A DNA stretch of 64,000 nt from Paenibacillus sacheonensis (GTDB lineage Bacteria; Bacillota; Bacilli; Paenibacillales; Paenibacillaceae): NCBI RefSeq assembly GCF_009909195.1, contig NZ_JAAAMU010000004.1:372001-436000 (forward strand), written 5' to 3'. The notes beneath the pieces were generated by a model. That model made no database searches. It was not told where the DNA came from and was given only the letters and a program-made list of their open reading frames with translations. The position numbers were made by a program, and so were the translations under genes. This document shows, piece after piece, positions 1-8,530 of the stretch. Numbering within the stretch: the first letter of the stretch is position 1; every line of letters starts with the position of its first letter.

Positions 1-4
1 CCTA

Positions 5-40
5 AAGCGCGCTGCTTATCTCGCAGCGCGCTTTTTTTGT
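5..40 (+). terminator. Rho-independent terminator of an upstream gene
   Basis: A 12-bp GC-rich stem (AAAGCGCGCTGC pairing with GCAGCGCGCTTT) around a short loop is followed by a run of seven T. It ends a transcript that enters from outside the window, so the first importer starts as a new unit. Confidence 0.85.
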
Positions 41-311
41 CGTGCGAGGCAGTGCGGACGCAGGCGATCCACTAAAATATGGGTTGCTTTTTTCGGGTTA
101 TACAGTATACTTTAATCATTAGGTATATTGATTGTATGGTTTTCCTGAAAATCAGTATACTTATTACACGAAACGACAAAGACTTACACCAATCGTCAAG
201 GGGAACGTCATGGAAGCGAGGGATGCTGTAGAAGTGTCGGAAAGCATGATCGTATTACTGTTTTTGTAAGCGTATACAAGTTTGGTCGACAATCCACGAT
301 GAGGTGAAAAC
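41..311 (+). promoter_or_regulatory. Regulatory region of importer 1: direct repeats and cre-like box
   Basis: This AT-rich leader holds two exact copies of CAGTATACTT at 103-112 and 153-162, spaced 50 bp (about five helical turns), a pattern typical of sites for AraC-type activators. A cre-like box, TGTAAGCGTATACA, lies at 265-278 with one mismatch to the CcpA consensus. A related box (TGTAAGCGATACCA) precedes the 6596 gene. The binding proteins are inferred. The AraC-type protein at 7691 is the nearest candidate for the direct repeats. Confidence 0.4.
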
Positions 312-2024
312 ATGCCAAAGAGAAGGATTCGAAAGCTTTCGATGGTGTTGGTCTTTTGCCTAATGGCAACGCTGCTTTATGCATGCGGCGGCAATAACTC
401 CAACAACGCAAACACAACGACGACAAACGACGCAAACAGCAATGCGAATACCGCCACGAACAACAGCACTACGCCGGCCGATACCACTAACGACACCGCT
501 AATAATGACGCGGCTGCGAATAATGGTTCGGGTAACGAACCTGCGGAGCCGGCCGCCGAATGGCAGGGCGAGATCAACATCAACGTCAGCAGCACGAACA
601 AAGCCGGATGGAACGCCGTTGCGGCTGCCTATACGGCCAAGAATCCGAAAGTGAAAATCAATGTCGACCTGAAGCCTGACGGCTACGCGGATTGGCTTCG
701 CGCCCAGCTGACGTCGGCAACGCCGACCCCTGATATCGTTAACGGCAACGTCGTTGCCGATCTCATCAAGACGAAATTCCTCGGATACAACTCCTACCTG
801 CAGCAGCTTAATCCGTACACCAATAACGTGTGGATCGATGATTTCAAAGATTTCGCCACGCAAAGCAAGGACATTACGACAGGCGATTATTACAACTTGA
901 ACTTGGAGACGGTCCAAGTAGCCTGGTTCTATAACAAGTCGATTTTCGAGAAGGTCGGCGTTACGCCGCCTACGACGTGGGATGAACTGGTCGAGGTTTC
1001 CAAGAAAATCAAAGCGGCCGGCTATATTCCGATCGCGCTCGAAGGCGACTATGACAGCTTCTGGTCCGGTTCGGTCGGCTGGCTGATGCGGATTTACGCG
1101 GATTCCTACCTGCGCAGCAAGTTCAAGGACGTTCGCTGCCAGCCTGGCGATTTCTGCTACGACGAAGAGGTCGACGGCACTTGGCAGGAGAACATCGCCG
1201 ATCCGCATAACGACGACGATGCACTGGTTAACAAGAATCCGCTCCGTCAATGGAAAGCCATTCAGGATCATACGCTGAACGTTACCAATGACGATTACAA
1301 AGAAATGTACACGAATTTCAAGAAGCTCATTCCGGAATACGTGGAGAACGGCTTCTTCGGCACGAAGAAAGCTTACCCGCTCTTCCTGAGCCAGAAAGCG
1401 GCTATGCGGCTTGACGGCGCTTGGCTGATCACCTCGTTCGACAAGGATCTGACGGACAGCGAGAAGAACGGCGGCAGCAAAACGGCGCTCCCTGCATTCG
1501 AATACGGCGTCTTCCCGATGCCGAAGATGGAAGGACCGAACGTGGACGCTCCCGTTCGCACGATCGAAGTGCCGATCGGCTTCCTGTCGGTCGTGAAGAA
1601 GGATCAAGCGCATAACGATCTGGTCATGGACTTCATGAAATTCTATGCAAGCGCTCCGGGCTACAGCGTATACCTGGACGCGACGCTGAAAGACGGCCAA
1701 GGCATCTCCGGGCCGCCGATCCTCAAAGGCGTACAGGTCGATCCGAAGATTCAAGAGAAATTCGATAACCTGACGCTGCTCGGCAACTCCGAGAAAGGCA
1801 ACGCGATGGGCGCGGTATCCCGCGGCGTAGCCGACTTCCAGCCTTCCGTTCGCGAATGGGTCAGCTTGGCGCAGGAATATTTCTCGGGCAAGAAGACGGT
1901 GGATCAATTCCTCGAAGCCTACCAGAAATCGCTCGACAAGAACTTCGAAGGCGCGCTGAAGTCACAGCATCTCGAGCTTTCCGATCTGACGACACCGGAG
2001 AAGAAGCCGCCTGAACGTAAATAA
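312..2024 (+). CDS. ABC sugar importer, extracellular solute-binding lipoprotein
   Basis: A 570-residue substrate-binding protein of the carbohydrate-uptake family 1. It has a lipoprotein signal with lipobox LLYAC (Cys25), then an Asn/Thr/Ala-rich low-complexity linker to about residue 85 that tethers the binding domain to the membrane. The mature part has the usual family features, including a W(Y/F)YN-type stretch (VAWFYNKSIFEKVG) and the AAMRLDGAW motif near residue 360. GAGGTGAAAAC sits just before the ATG. It is somewhat longer than the usual 420-450 residues. The two permeases follow at 2112 and 4134, and no ATPase gene is present. The substrate is not evident; a mono- or oligosaccharide is inferred. 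Confidence 0.9.
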   Translation: MPKRRIRKLSMVLVFCLMATLLYACGGNNSNNANTTTTNDANSNANTATNNSTTPADTTNDTANNDAAANNGSGNEPAEPAAEWQGEININVSSTNKAGWNAVAAAYTAKNPKVKINVDLKPDGYADWLRAQLTSATPTPDIVNGNVVADLIKTKFLGYNSYLQQLNPYTNNVWIDDFKDFATQSKDITTGDYYNLNLETVQVAWFYNKSIFEKVGVTPPTTWDELVEVSKKIKAAGYIPIALEGDYDSFWSGSVGWLMRIYADSYLRSKFKDVRCQPGDFCYDEEVDGTWQENIADPHNDDDALVNKNPLRQWKAIQDHTLNVTNDDYKEMYTNFKKLIPEYVENGFFGTKKAYPLFLSQKAAMRLDGAWLITSFDKDLTDSEKNGGSKTALPAFEYGVFPMPKMEGPNVDAPVRTIEVPIGFLSVVKKDQAHNDLVMDFMKFYASAPGYSVYLDATLKDGQGISGPPILKGVQVDPKIQEKFDNLTLLGNSEKGNAMGAVSRGVADFQPSVREWVSLAQEYFSGKKTVDQFLEAYQKSLDKNFEGALKSQHLELSDLTTPEKKPPERK

Positions 2025-2044
2025 TCTTCTGCAGCGCAGCAAGG

Positions 2045-2086
2045 CAGAGTGGGATGTGTTCCCTGACACCCCACTCTGTTTTAATT
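2045..2086 (+). terminator. Intercistronic hairpin (attenuator) after the binding-protein gene
   Basis: CAGAGTGGG pairs with CCCACTCTG and is followed by TTTTAATT. Placed between binding-protein and permease genes, it probably lets most transcripts stop after the abundant lipoprotein while some read through. Confidence 0.7.
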
Positions 2087-2111
2087 ATGATCGGCGATGG
2101 AGGATATATTC

Positions 2112-4115
2112 ATGATCATAGCCCGCACGAATGAATCGAAGCCTTTCCCACTGCGAATATGGACGGTTACGGCCGTTGCCCTGCTGATCGTCGGCATAGG
2201 ATTACTCGTCAGCGCGCTGCTCGTGAAGCAGCAGCTGAAACAGCCGGTAGAATGGAGCGCGGATACGGGGATCCTGCAAAGTGCCATCGCTCTCGGCGGC
2301 GATCAAGGTTTCGTCGTCGGCAATAAGTCCAATAAGATCGTGAAGATGGATAAAGCAGGCAAGGAATTATGGTCGGTGCCGACGACGGGCACCGTGACCG
2401 GCCTTGATCTATCGCCGGACGGCAAGCGGCTCGCGGCCGTTACGGAAGATCGTAAAATGATCATCATGGACGTCGAAACGGGCAAGCAGACCGCTGCGTG
2501 GGACGTTCCGTATCCGGCCGTAGCCGTCAAATGGGGCGAGAACGGGAATATCGCCGTATCGACCGGGTTGGCCGTCAAATACAGGGTCTATACGTATTCC
2601 GACGCAGGCAAACGACTGACGACGTTCAATCAATCGATCGCGGTCCGGGCGCTCGCATTTTCGGATTCGGGCGATTTGGTCATCGGGACGAACGCGTCAA
2701 GAGTCATGGTGATCGACGCCGAAGGCGCCAAGAAATGGGAGTATCTATCGCGCGCGCCGATCGTCGGCGTAGCCGTAGAGGGCAAAACCATCTATTATCT
2801 GGACAATGCAGGCAATTACGGCGCGTTGAACGACAAAGGGAAGCTGCTGTGGAAACGGCATGTGTCCGGTTCGTTCGTCGGGATGAATCTCTCGCATACG
2901 GCGTCGCGGCTGGTCTTCGTCACCGAATTCGGCGGCGTGCAGCTCGTCTCCGCCAAGGACGGCGCGTTCGTGACGAAGCTGGATATTCCGGAATTGAACA
3001 AGGATGGCGCTACCTCGGGAATCAGCATTGCGCCGGAAGGCGACAAGGTGCTCGTATTCGGCAATTTGGCCGTGAAAGTCAACGTCGATGCGATGGCAAA
3101 CTACGATTCCAAATCCGGCATTCATGACAGCTTGACGACGATCCTGATCATCGTTCTCGTCTTGTTCGTTCTCGCGGTCGTCTTCCGTTTATTGATGGGC
3201 AATCCCAAGAGCCGCAAGAAGACGCTGCTGCTGTTCAAACGGATCTGGCAGAGCAAAACCGCTTACTTGCTGCTTGTCCCGACCGTTGCGCTGCTGCTGC
3301 TGTTCAACTATTATCCGGCGGTCTCGGCCTTCTATCATGCGTTCACCGACTGGAGACCCGGCGCCCGCACGCATTTCATCGGCTGGGACAATTTCAAGAA
3401 AGTCGCGGACAGCCATTATTTCTATATCGGCCTGAAGAATTTGTTGTACCTCGTCGTGACGCATTTCCTAAAGCTGGCCGTTCCGCTCGCCGTTGCGGTG
3501 ATCGTATTCCATATCATCTCCGAGAAGGTGCGGTACTGGATTCGCAATCTGTTCGTATTCCCGATCGTCATGCCGTCGATCGTCGGCGTGCTGGTCTGGC
3601 AGTTTATCTATGATCCGAACTACGGCTTGCTGAACAACATTCTGACGGCCGTCGGGCTGGATTCGTGGACGCATTCGTGGCTCGGAGAGACGAATACGGC
3701 GCTGACGTCGATTATATTCATCGGGATTCCATGGATTAGTCCGTTTGCTTTCCTCGTCTTCTATGGCGGGTTGATTGGTATACCAAATGAAATCTACGAA
3801 GCGGGCAAGCTGGACGGCATCGGCCGATTCAGACGCTTCTTCAGTCTGGAACTCCCGCTGTTGACCGCGCAGGTCCGGCTGCTGCTCGTGCTGACCTTCA
3901 TCGGCACGATGCAGGAATTCAACGCGATCTATCTGACGACGGCCGGCGGACCGATGGACAGCACGTACGTGCCTGCGCTCGAGCTGTACTATTCCGCGGC
4001 GAAGTTCAGCGATTACGGCTACGCCTCGGCGATTGGGGTCGTGCTGTTCGCGGCCATCCTGGTCGGCACGCTATTCCAAATGCGGATGAAGTCTTCCGTC
4101 GAATACGACGCGTAG
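2112..4115 (+). CDS. Fusion of beta-propeller sensor-like domain and MalF-type ABC permease
   Basis: A protein of about 667 residues. I chose ATG 2112 because GGAGG lies at 2099-2103, overlapping the earlier ATG at 2097. Order of parts: membrane segment (about 16-38), an extracytoplasmic stretch of WD40/PQQ-like blade repeats (about 45-325, with units such as LDLSPDGKRLAAVTEDRKM and periodic W/D/G patterns), a second membrane segment (about 340-361), then a full binding-protein-dependent permease (about 380-667) with the EAA-type loop EIYEAGKLDGIGRF. MalF-type permeases are normally about 300 residues without a propeller. The permease partners the 4134 product. The role of the propeller (docking of the binding protein, cell-wall or ligand sensing) is inference. 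Confidence 0.85.
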   Translation: MIIARTNESKPFPLRIWTVTAVALLIVGIGLLVSALLVKQQLKQPVEWSADTGILQSAIALGGDQGFVVGNKSNKIVKMDKAGKELWSVPTTGTVTGLDLSPDGKRLAAVTEDRKMIIMDVETGKQTAAWDVPYPAVAVKWGENGNIAVSTGLAVKYRVYTYSDAGKRLTTFNQSIAVRALAFSDSGDLVIGTNASRVMVIDAEGAKKWEYLSRAPIVGVAVEGKTIYYLDNAGNYGALNDKGKLLWKRHVSGSFVGMNLSHTASRLVFVTEFGGVQLVSAKDGAFVTKLDIPELNKDGATSGISIAPEGDKVLVFGNLAVKVNVDAMANYDSKSGIHDSLTTILIIVLVLFVLAVVFRLLMGNPKSRKKTLLLFKRIWQSKTAYLLLVPTVALLLLFNYYPAVSAFYHAFTDWRPGARTHFIGWDNFKKVADSHYFYIGLKNLLYLVVTHFLKLAVPLAVAVIVFHIISEKVRYWIRNLFVFPIVMPSIVGVLVWQFIYDPNYGLLNNILTAVGLDSWTHSWLGETNTALTSIIFIGIPWISPFAFLVFYGGLIGIPNEIYEAGKLDGIGRFRRFFSLELPLLTAQVRLLLVLTFIGTMQEFNAIYLTTAGGPMDSTYVPALELYYSAAKFSDYGYASAIGVVLFAAILVGTLFQMRMKSSVEYDA

Positions 4116-4133
4116 CGAAAGGGGAGATCGGAC

Positions 4134-4967
4134 ATGGAAAAATCGAGCAAAGCGCTGAAAGCGGGCACCTGGTCCATTCTGGGTCTGTTGATCCTGTTGA
4201 CCTACGTGCCGTTCGTCTTGATGATCGTCATCTCGTTTCGGAACAACGGCCAGATTTTCACGCATTTCTGGTCCTTGCCGGATCCCTGGATCTGGCGCAA
4301 TTACGCGGACGTGTACAAAGAAATATCGCGGAACATCTTTAATTCGGTCACCGTCTCCACGATTGCCACGGCCGGCGTCATCTTCTTGTCGTCGCTCAGC
4401 GGCTACGTATTCGGACGGCTCCGGTTTCCGGGGAAGGAAGCCATCTACTACCTGATTCTGTCCTTGATGATGGTTCCGGGCATCCTGACGATCATACCCT
4501 TGTTCATTCAAGTAACCGGCTATCACCTGGAGAATACGTGGTATGCGCTCATCCTCCCCTGGGTAGCGGGCGGACAGGTATTCGGCATCATCCTCTGCCG
4601 GACGTTCATCGGCTCGCTGCCGGGCGAGCTGTTCGAATGCGCGCGCATGGATGGCGCCTCGGAATTCACCAGCTACTTCCGCATCGCGCTGCCGCTGATC
4701 CTGCCGGTCCTGATCACGCTGGCGGTCATCAACATCGTCGGTAACTACAACGATTTCATATGGCCGCTGCTCGTCATCAACAGCGACGAGAAGCAGATGG
4801 TCACGGTCGTCCTGAATTCCATCGGACAGAAGTCCGGCGTCAACGTCACCCAGTACGGACTCCGCATGGCCGGCTATATCATGTCCAGCCTGCCACTGCT
4901 CATTCTGTTCTCGTTCGGGATGAAATACTATATTTCGGGCGTCACGTCGGGTGCAGTGAAGGGCTGA
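4134..4967 (+). CDS. MalG-type carbohydrate ABC permease
   Basis: A 277-residue inner-membrane permease of the MalG type with about six hydrophobic segments. The EAA loop reads ELFECARMDGASEFTSYF (near residue 165-185) and is the contact for the ATPase. It ends in the family-typical GVTSGAVKG. AAAGGGGAGA precedes the ATG, and the gap to the upstream fusion permease is only 18 bp, so the two are co-transcribed and form the heterodimeric channel. No ATPase is encoded nearby; in Bacillales such importers commonly share an MsmX-type ATPase. Confidence 0.92.
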   Translation: MEKSSKALKAGTWSILGLLILLTYVPFVLMIVISFRNNGQIFTHFWSLPDPWIWRNYADVYKEISRNIFNSVTVSTIATAGVIFLSSLSGYVFGRLRFPGKEAIYYLILSLMMVPGILTIIPLFIQVTGYHLENTWYALILPWVAGGQVFGIILCRTFIGSLPGELFECARMDGASEFTSYFRIALPLILPVLITLAVINIVGNYNDFIWPLLVINSDEKQMVTVVLNSIGQKSGVNVTQYGLRMAGYIMSSLPLLILFSFGMKYYISGVTSGAVKG

Positions 4968-5005
4968 CCGCCAGAATGCATAAGGAACCGGCGACAGTAC
5001 AAAAA

Positions 5006-5045
5006 AACCTTCGATCCCATGTGTAGCGGGATTGAAGGTTATTTT
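5006..5045 (+). terminator. Terminator of the importer 1 operon
   Basis: AACCTTCGATCCC pairs with GGGATTGAAGGTT (one G-U pair) across a 9-base loop and is followed by ATTTTGCTT. Confidence 0.75.
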
Positions 5046-5302
5046 GCTTGCACGATTTGATATCCGTCTTACGTGAGCGGCGAATCGATCAAGGTAGCAA
5101 AGTTGAAAGGATGGACGACTTCCGCATAATGGAAATCGGTCCTTTTTTTATGTTTTCACGACGGCATTAAACCTGTAAAACTGATTGTTAATCCTGTATT
5201 TGAACGCTTATCCAGGTAGCCGGTCCCTATATATAATAGGCTTACGACTTCTTTAGAAGTGATTGGCATCCAAACTACATGGAAGAATCGGAGTGAACGC
5301 GG
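5046..5302 (+). promoter_or_regulatory. Intergenic region with probable promoter of the oxidoreductase gene
   Basis: A TATAAT hexamer at 5232-5237 lies 70 bp before the TTG start. No good TTGACA-like hexamer sits 17 bp upstream (TTATCC at 5208-5213 is the nearest), which fits an activator-dependent promoter. Nothing else was recognised here. Confidence 0.35.
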
Positions 5303-6448
5303 TTGAACACGATCAAGGTAGGCATCGTAGGTACGGGCTTCTCGGCAAGCTTCCATTTGGAAGCTTTGCGCCGGCTCCCTTATGTAGAAGTAGCCGCCAT
5401 TGCGGGCAGTACGCTCGCGAAGGCGCAAGAGGCTGCGCATAAATACGGCATTCCGCGGGCTTACGGCACGCCCGAGGAACTGATCGCCGACGGCGATGTG
5501 CAAGTGGTGCATAACTGCACGCCGAATCACTTGCATTTCGAAATCAATGAAGCGGTGCTGCTTGCCGGGAAGCATCTGTTATCGGAGAAGCCGCTCGCCA
5601 TGAACGCCGAGCAATCGGCAAGGCTCGCGGAGCTGGCCAAGCGGCATGGCGCGGTCAGCGGGGTCTGCTTCAATTACCGGCATTACCCGCTCGTGGCCGA
5701 GACGCGCCGCCGGATTCAGAACGGTCAAACCGGACCGGTTCATCTCATTACGGGCGGTTACCTGCAGGACTGGCTGCTCGAAGAGACGGATTATAACTGG
5801 CGCCTGCATACGGACCTGTCCGGCGAGACCCGCGCGATCGCGGACATCGGCTCGCATTGGTGCGACTTGGCGCAGCATCTGACGGGGCAGCGCATCGTGG
5901 AAGTGTTCGCGGATCTGAAAACGCTCTATCCGACCCGCAAGAAGCGCCTGCCAGGGCTCGGGCCGGACGGGAAACCGCAGTACGAGGACATTGCCATCTC
6001 GACGGAAGACTTCGGCAGCGTGCTCGTCCACTTCGAAGGGGGCACGCACGGCGTCTTTACCGTCTCGCAGGTCAGCGCCGGGCGCAAGAACAAGCTGTTC
6101 ATCGATCTGTCGGCCGAGAAAGAATCGCTGCATTGGGACCAAGAGCTGGCGAACAAGCTCTGGATCGGCCAGCGCGGCACGGCCAGCCGCGTCGTCGGCT
6201 GCGATCCGGGGGAGCTGTCGGAGGAAGCCGCAGCCATGGTCCACTACCCGGGCGGGCATGAAGAAGGCTGGCCGGACGGCGTGAAGAACCTCTTCATCGA
6301 TTTCTATCAAGCGATTCGGAATAACGAGGATGGGCGCAAGGCGGGCCAAGCGACTACATTCGCTTCGATCGAAGAAGGGCATTACATGATGCGCATTCAT
6401 GATGCGATAGTCGAAAGCTGTCGTAATAAGTCATGGGTTCGGGTATAA
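5303..6448 (+). CDS. Gfo/Idh/MocA family NAD(P)-dependent oxidoreductase
   Basis: A 381-residue enzyme with an N-terminal Rossmann fold (VGIVGTGFSASFHLEAL, residues 5-21), the family EKPLAMN motif (about residue 95) and a C-terminal alpha/beta dimerisation domain with ADIGSHWCDLAQHL. Members oxidise or reduce sugars, inositols or sugar acids with NAD(P). The start is TTG 5303, preceded by CGGAGTG at a 7-base distance. Its position between two sugar importers and before a dehydrogenase and an isomerase suggests it acts on the imported sugar. The exact substrate cannot be read from the sequence. Confidence 0.9.
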   Translation: MNTIKVGIVGTGFSASFHLEALRRLPYVEVAAIAGSTLAKAQEAAHKYGIPRAYGTPEELIADGDVQVVHNCTPNHLHFEINEAVLLAGKHLLSEKPLAMNAEQSARLAELAKRHGAVSGVCFNYRHYPLVAETRRRIQNGQTGPVHLITGGYLQDWLLEETDYNWRLHTDLSGETRAIADIGSHWCDLAQHLTGQRIVEVFADLKTLYPTRKKRLPGLGPDGKPQYEDIAISTEDFGSVLVHFEGGTHGVFTVSQVSAGRKNKLFIDLSAEKESLHWDQELANKLWIGQRGTASRVVGCDPGELSEEAAAMVHYPGGHEEGWPDGVKNLFIDFYQAIRNNEDGRKAGQATTFASIEEGHYMMRIHDAIVESCRNKSWVRV

Positions 6449-6595
6449 TGAGCCTGTAAAAGTGATAACTATCCATAAATCCGTGATAAGGACATCTTCC
6501 TAAAAGCCCGATATACTTGGGTTGTAAGCGATACCAGATAACTCAATAAATGATTAGTATCAAATCTTTGGAAACGACAATCGGAGGTCAACAAC
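6449..6595 (+). promoter_or_regulatory. Promoter region of the 6596-12482 cluster with cre-like box
   Basis: TGTAAGCGATACCA at 6523-6536 differs from the CcpA cre consensus at one informative position and shares its TGTAAGCG half with the box at 265-278. Catabolite repression or a shared local regulator is inferred. I could not assign -35 and -10 hexamers with confidence. Confidence 0.35.
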
Positions 6596-7657
6596 ATGCC
6601 AAAACAACTACTCGCGGCGGCGCCGCGTAAAGCAGCGATCGGCGATTACGAAGAACGCCAGCTCCAACCGAACGAAGTCAAGGTCAAAGTCGAATACGCA
6701 TCGCCGAAGCATGGCTCGGAGCTTGCCGGATTCCGCGGCGAGAGCCCGCATACAGCCGATTATTTCGACGAAGAATGGAACATGTTCCTGACGCGCGAAG
6801 CGAGCGACAAAGAGACGGACGGCGGCTTCGGCAGATGGAACCTCGGCAATCAATGGGTCGGGATCATTACGGAAGCGGGAGCGGACGTAACGGAGTATGC
6901 GATCGGCGACCGCGTGTGCTGCTACGGCGGAGTTCGCGAGACGCATATCGTGAATGCCGTCAATAACTATTACCTGAAGAAAGTGCCTGCAGGCATGTCG
7001 TGGAAAAACGCGGTCTGCTTCGATCCGGCTCAATTCGCGCTCGGCGGCATTCGCGACGCGCATGTTCGCGCAGGCGACCGGGTTGCCATCTTCGGTCTCG
7101 GCGCAATCGGCCAAATCGCCGCGCAAATGGCCAAGCTGGCCGGCGCGAGCTGGGTAGCCGTCATCGATCCGATCGAGAAACGCCGCGAAGTCGCGATTCG
7201 TGCCGGCGCGGACGCTGCCTTCGATCCGGTTAACCAGGACGTAGGCTTGGAACTGAAGAAAGCGACCGGCAAGCTCGGCGTCGACGTTATCATCGAGACC
7301 AGCGCAAGCGAATTCGCGCTTCAATCGTCGCTTCGCGGCTTGGCGTACGGCGGTACGATCGCGTTCGTCGGCTGGGCGAGAGCCTTCAAGGGCGGACTCG
7401 ACTTCGGACGCGAAGCGCATTTCAACAATGCCAAGATCGTCTTCTCCCGCGCATGCAGCGAACCGAATCCGGATTATCCGCGTTGGAGCTGGAGACGTAT
7501 CGAGGACGTTTGCTGGGACATGCTGCTTAAAGGGCAAATTAACTGCGAAGAAGTCATCAATCCCGTCGTGCCGTTCCTGGAATCCGCCGAAGGCTACGAG
7601 CAATTCGTGGACCAGCGTCCTGACCTCAGCATCAAGCTGGGCGTAAATTTCGTTTAA
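6596..7657 (+). CDS. Medium-chain dehydrogenase (zinc-type alcohol dehydrogenase superfamily)
   Basis: 353 residues with a GroES-like N-terminal domain and a Rossmann domain (FGLGAIGQIAAQMAKLAGA, about residue 163). The usual zinc-binding cysteine of the catalytic site near residue 40 is replaced (SPKHGSELAGFRG), as in MDR subfamilies that depart from classic alcohol dehydrogenases. GGAGGT precedes the ATG. It is the first gene of a run continuing into the AraC regulator, isomerase and importer 2, so it probably oxidises a sugar or polyol intermediate. The substrate is unknown. Confidence 0.85.
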   Translation: MPKQLLAAAPRKAAIGDYEERQLQPNEVKVKVEYASPKHGSELAGFRGESPHTADYFDEEWNMFLTREASDKETDGGFGRWNLGNQWVGIITEAGADVTEYAIGDRVCCYGGVRETHIVNAVNNYYLKKVPAGMSWKNAVCFDPAQFALGGIRDAHVRAGDRVAIFGLGAIGQIAAQMAKLAGASWVAVIDPIEKRREVAIRAGADAAFDPVNQDVGLELKKATGKLGVDVIIETSASEFALQSSLRGLAYGGTIAFVGWARAFKGGLDFGREAHFNNAKIVFSRACSEPNPDYPRWSWRRIEDVCWDMLLKGQINCEEVINPVVPFLESAEGYEQFVDQRPDLSIKLGVNFV

Positions 7658-7690
7658 CAGCAACCGATATACTCGAAGGGGGGAGACACG

Positions 7691-8530
7691 ATGAATCATC
7701 AGCTGGATTATCTGCTGCAGAACGCCGAACTGAAAATCGTGGAATTCGACATGAATTGCCGAACCGAAATGCGGACGTTCAAGCGGACTCTCCCCTGTTA
7801 TATGATGTCCTATCACAAGAAGGGCAGCGCAAAGCTCCGGATCGGAACGGAAACGTACGATATTCAGCCGGGGTCCATCATTTACGTACCGATGAACGTG
7901 GAGCATGATCACTATAAGACGCGGACGGACGAAACCGAGTTTCTGTGGTGGCATTTCACGCTTCAGATCGCCGGCGTCATGGACGTCATGAAAATGTTCC
8001 AAATTCCGTTCATCTTCAAGCTGAACGATGCCGAGACGTTCGAGAGGACGTTCATGCAGTTCATGGAGGCGACGTCGGGCAGCCGGCCGCTGCTGCTGAC
8101 GGCCATTCTCAAACAGGCGAAAGCGCTGGAGCTGCTCTATATGATTCTCGACAGCGCGCTCAACCAGCAGGAGCTGATGGGAAGCCTGAACCAATCGCAG
8201 AGCTTCCTCAATCTGCTGGCCCGCATCGTGCAGCATCCCCAGGAGCAGCTGTCGCTGCAAAGCCTGGCGGAAGAACTCCATATGCACCCCACATACATTT
8301 GTAACCGCTTCAAGGAATTGTTCGGCAAGTCGCCGATGCAGGTGCAGCGCGAAATGAAAATTCAGCGGGCGAAGACGCTGCTGGAGACGAGCGAAATGTC
8401 GATTACCGAGATTGCGCAGGCTTTGGGCTCCAACGAACCTCAAAACTTCACGCGGCTGTTCAAATCCTATGTCGGCGTCTCGCCGACGCAATATCGCAAT
8501 TTGAAACTCAAATGGAGGGATACGAATTGA
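7691..8530 (+). CDS. AraC family transcriptional regulator
   Basis: 279 residues. The N-terminal half is a cupin-like ligand domain (GSIIYVPMNVEHDHY, about 60-75) and the C-terminal 100 residues hold the paired helix-turn-helix (LHMHPTYICNRFKELFGKSP and MSITEIAQALGSNEPQNFTR). GGGGGGAGA precedes the ATG. It sits inside the sugar cluster and its stop overlaps the next start, so it is a probable local activator of the importers and enzymes on either side. Confidence 0.92.
   Translation: MNHQLDYLLQNAELKIVEFDMNCRTEMRTFKRTLPCYMMSYHKKGSAKLRIGTETYDIQPGSIIYVPMNVEHDHYKTRTDETEFLWWHFTLQIAGVMDVMKMFQIPFIFKLNDAETFERTFMQFMEATSGSRPLLLTAILKQAKALELLYMILDSALNQQELMGSLNQSQSFLNLLARIVQHPQEQLSLQSLAEELHMHPTYICNRFKELFGKSPMQVQREMKIQRAKTLLETSEMSITEIAQALGSNEPQNFTRLFKSYVGVSPTQYRNLKLKWRDTN

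Noticed and set aside
360..1907. Long open frame (515 residues) on the minus strand across the first binding-protein gene
   Set aside because: Arg/Val-rich shadow of the real plus-strand lipoprotein gene, no ribosome site; high-GC codon bias keeps the antisense frame open.
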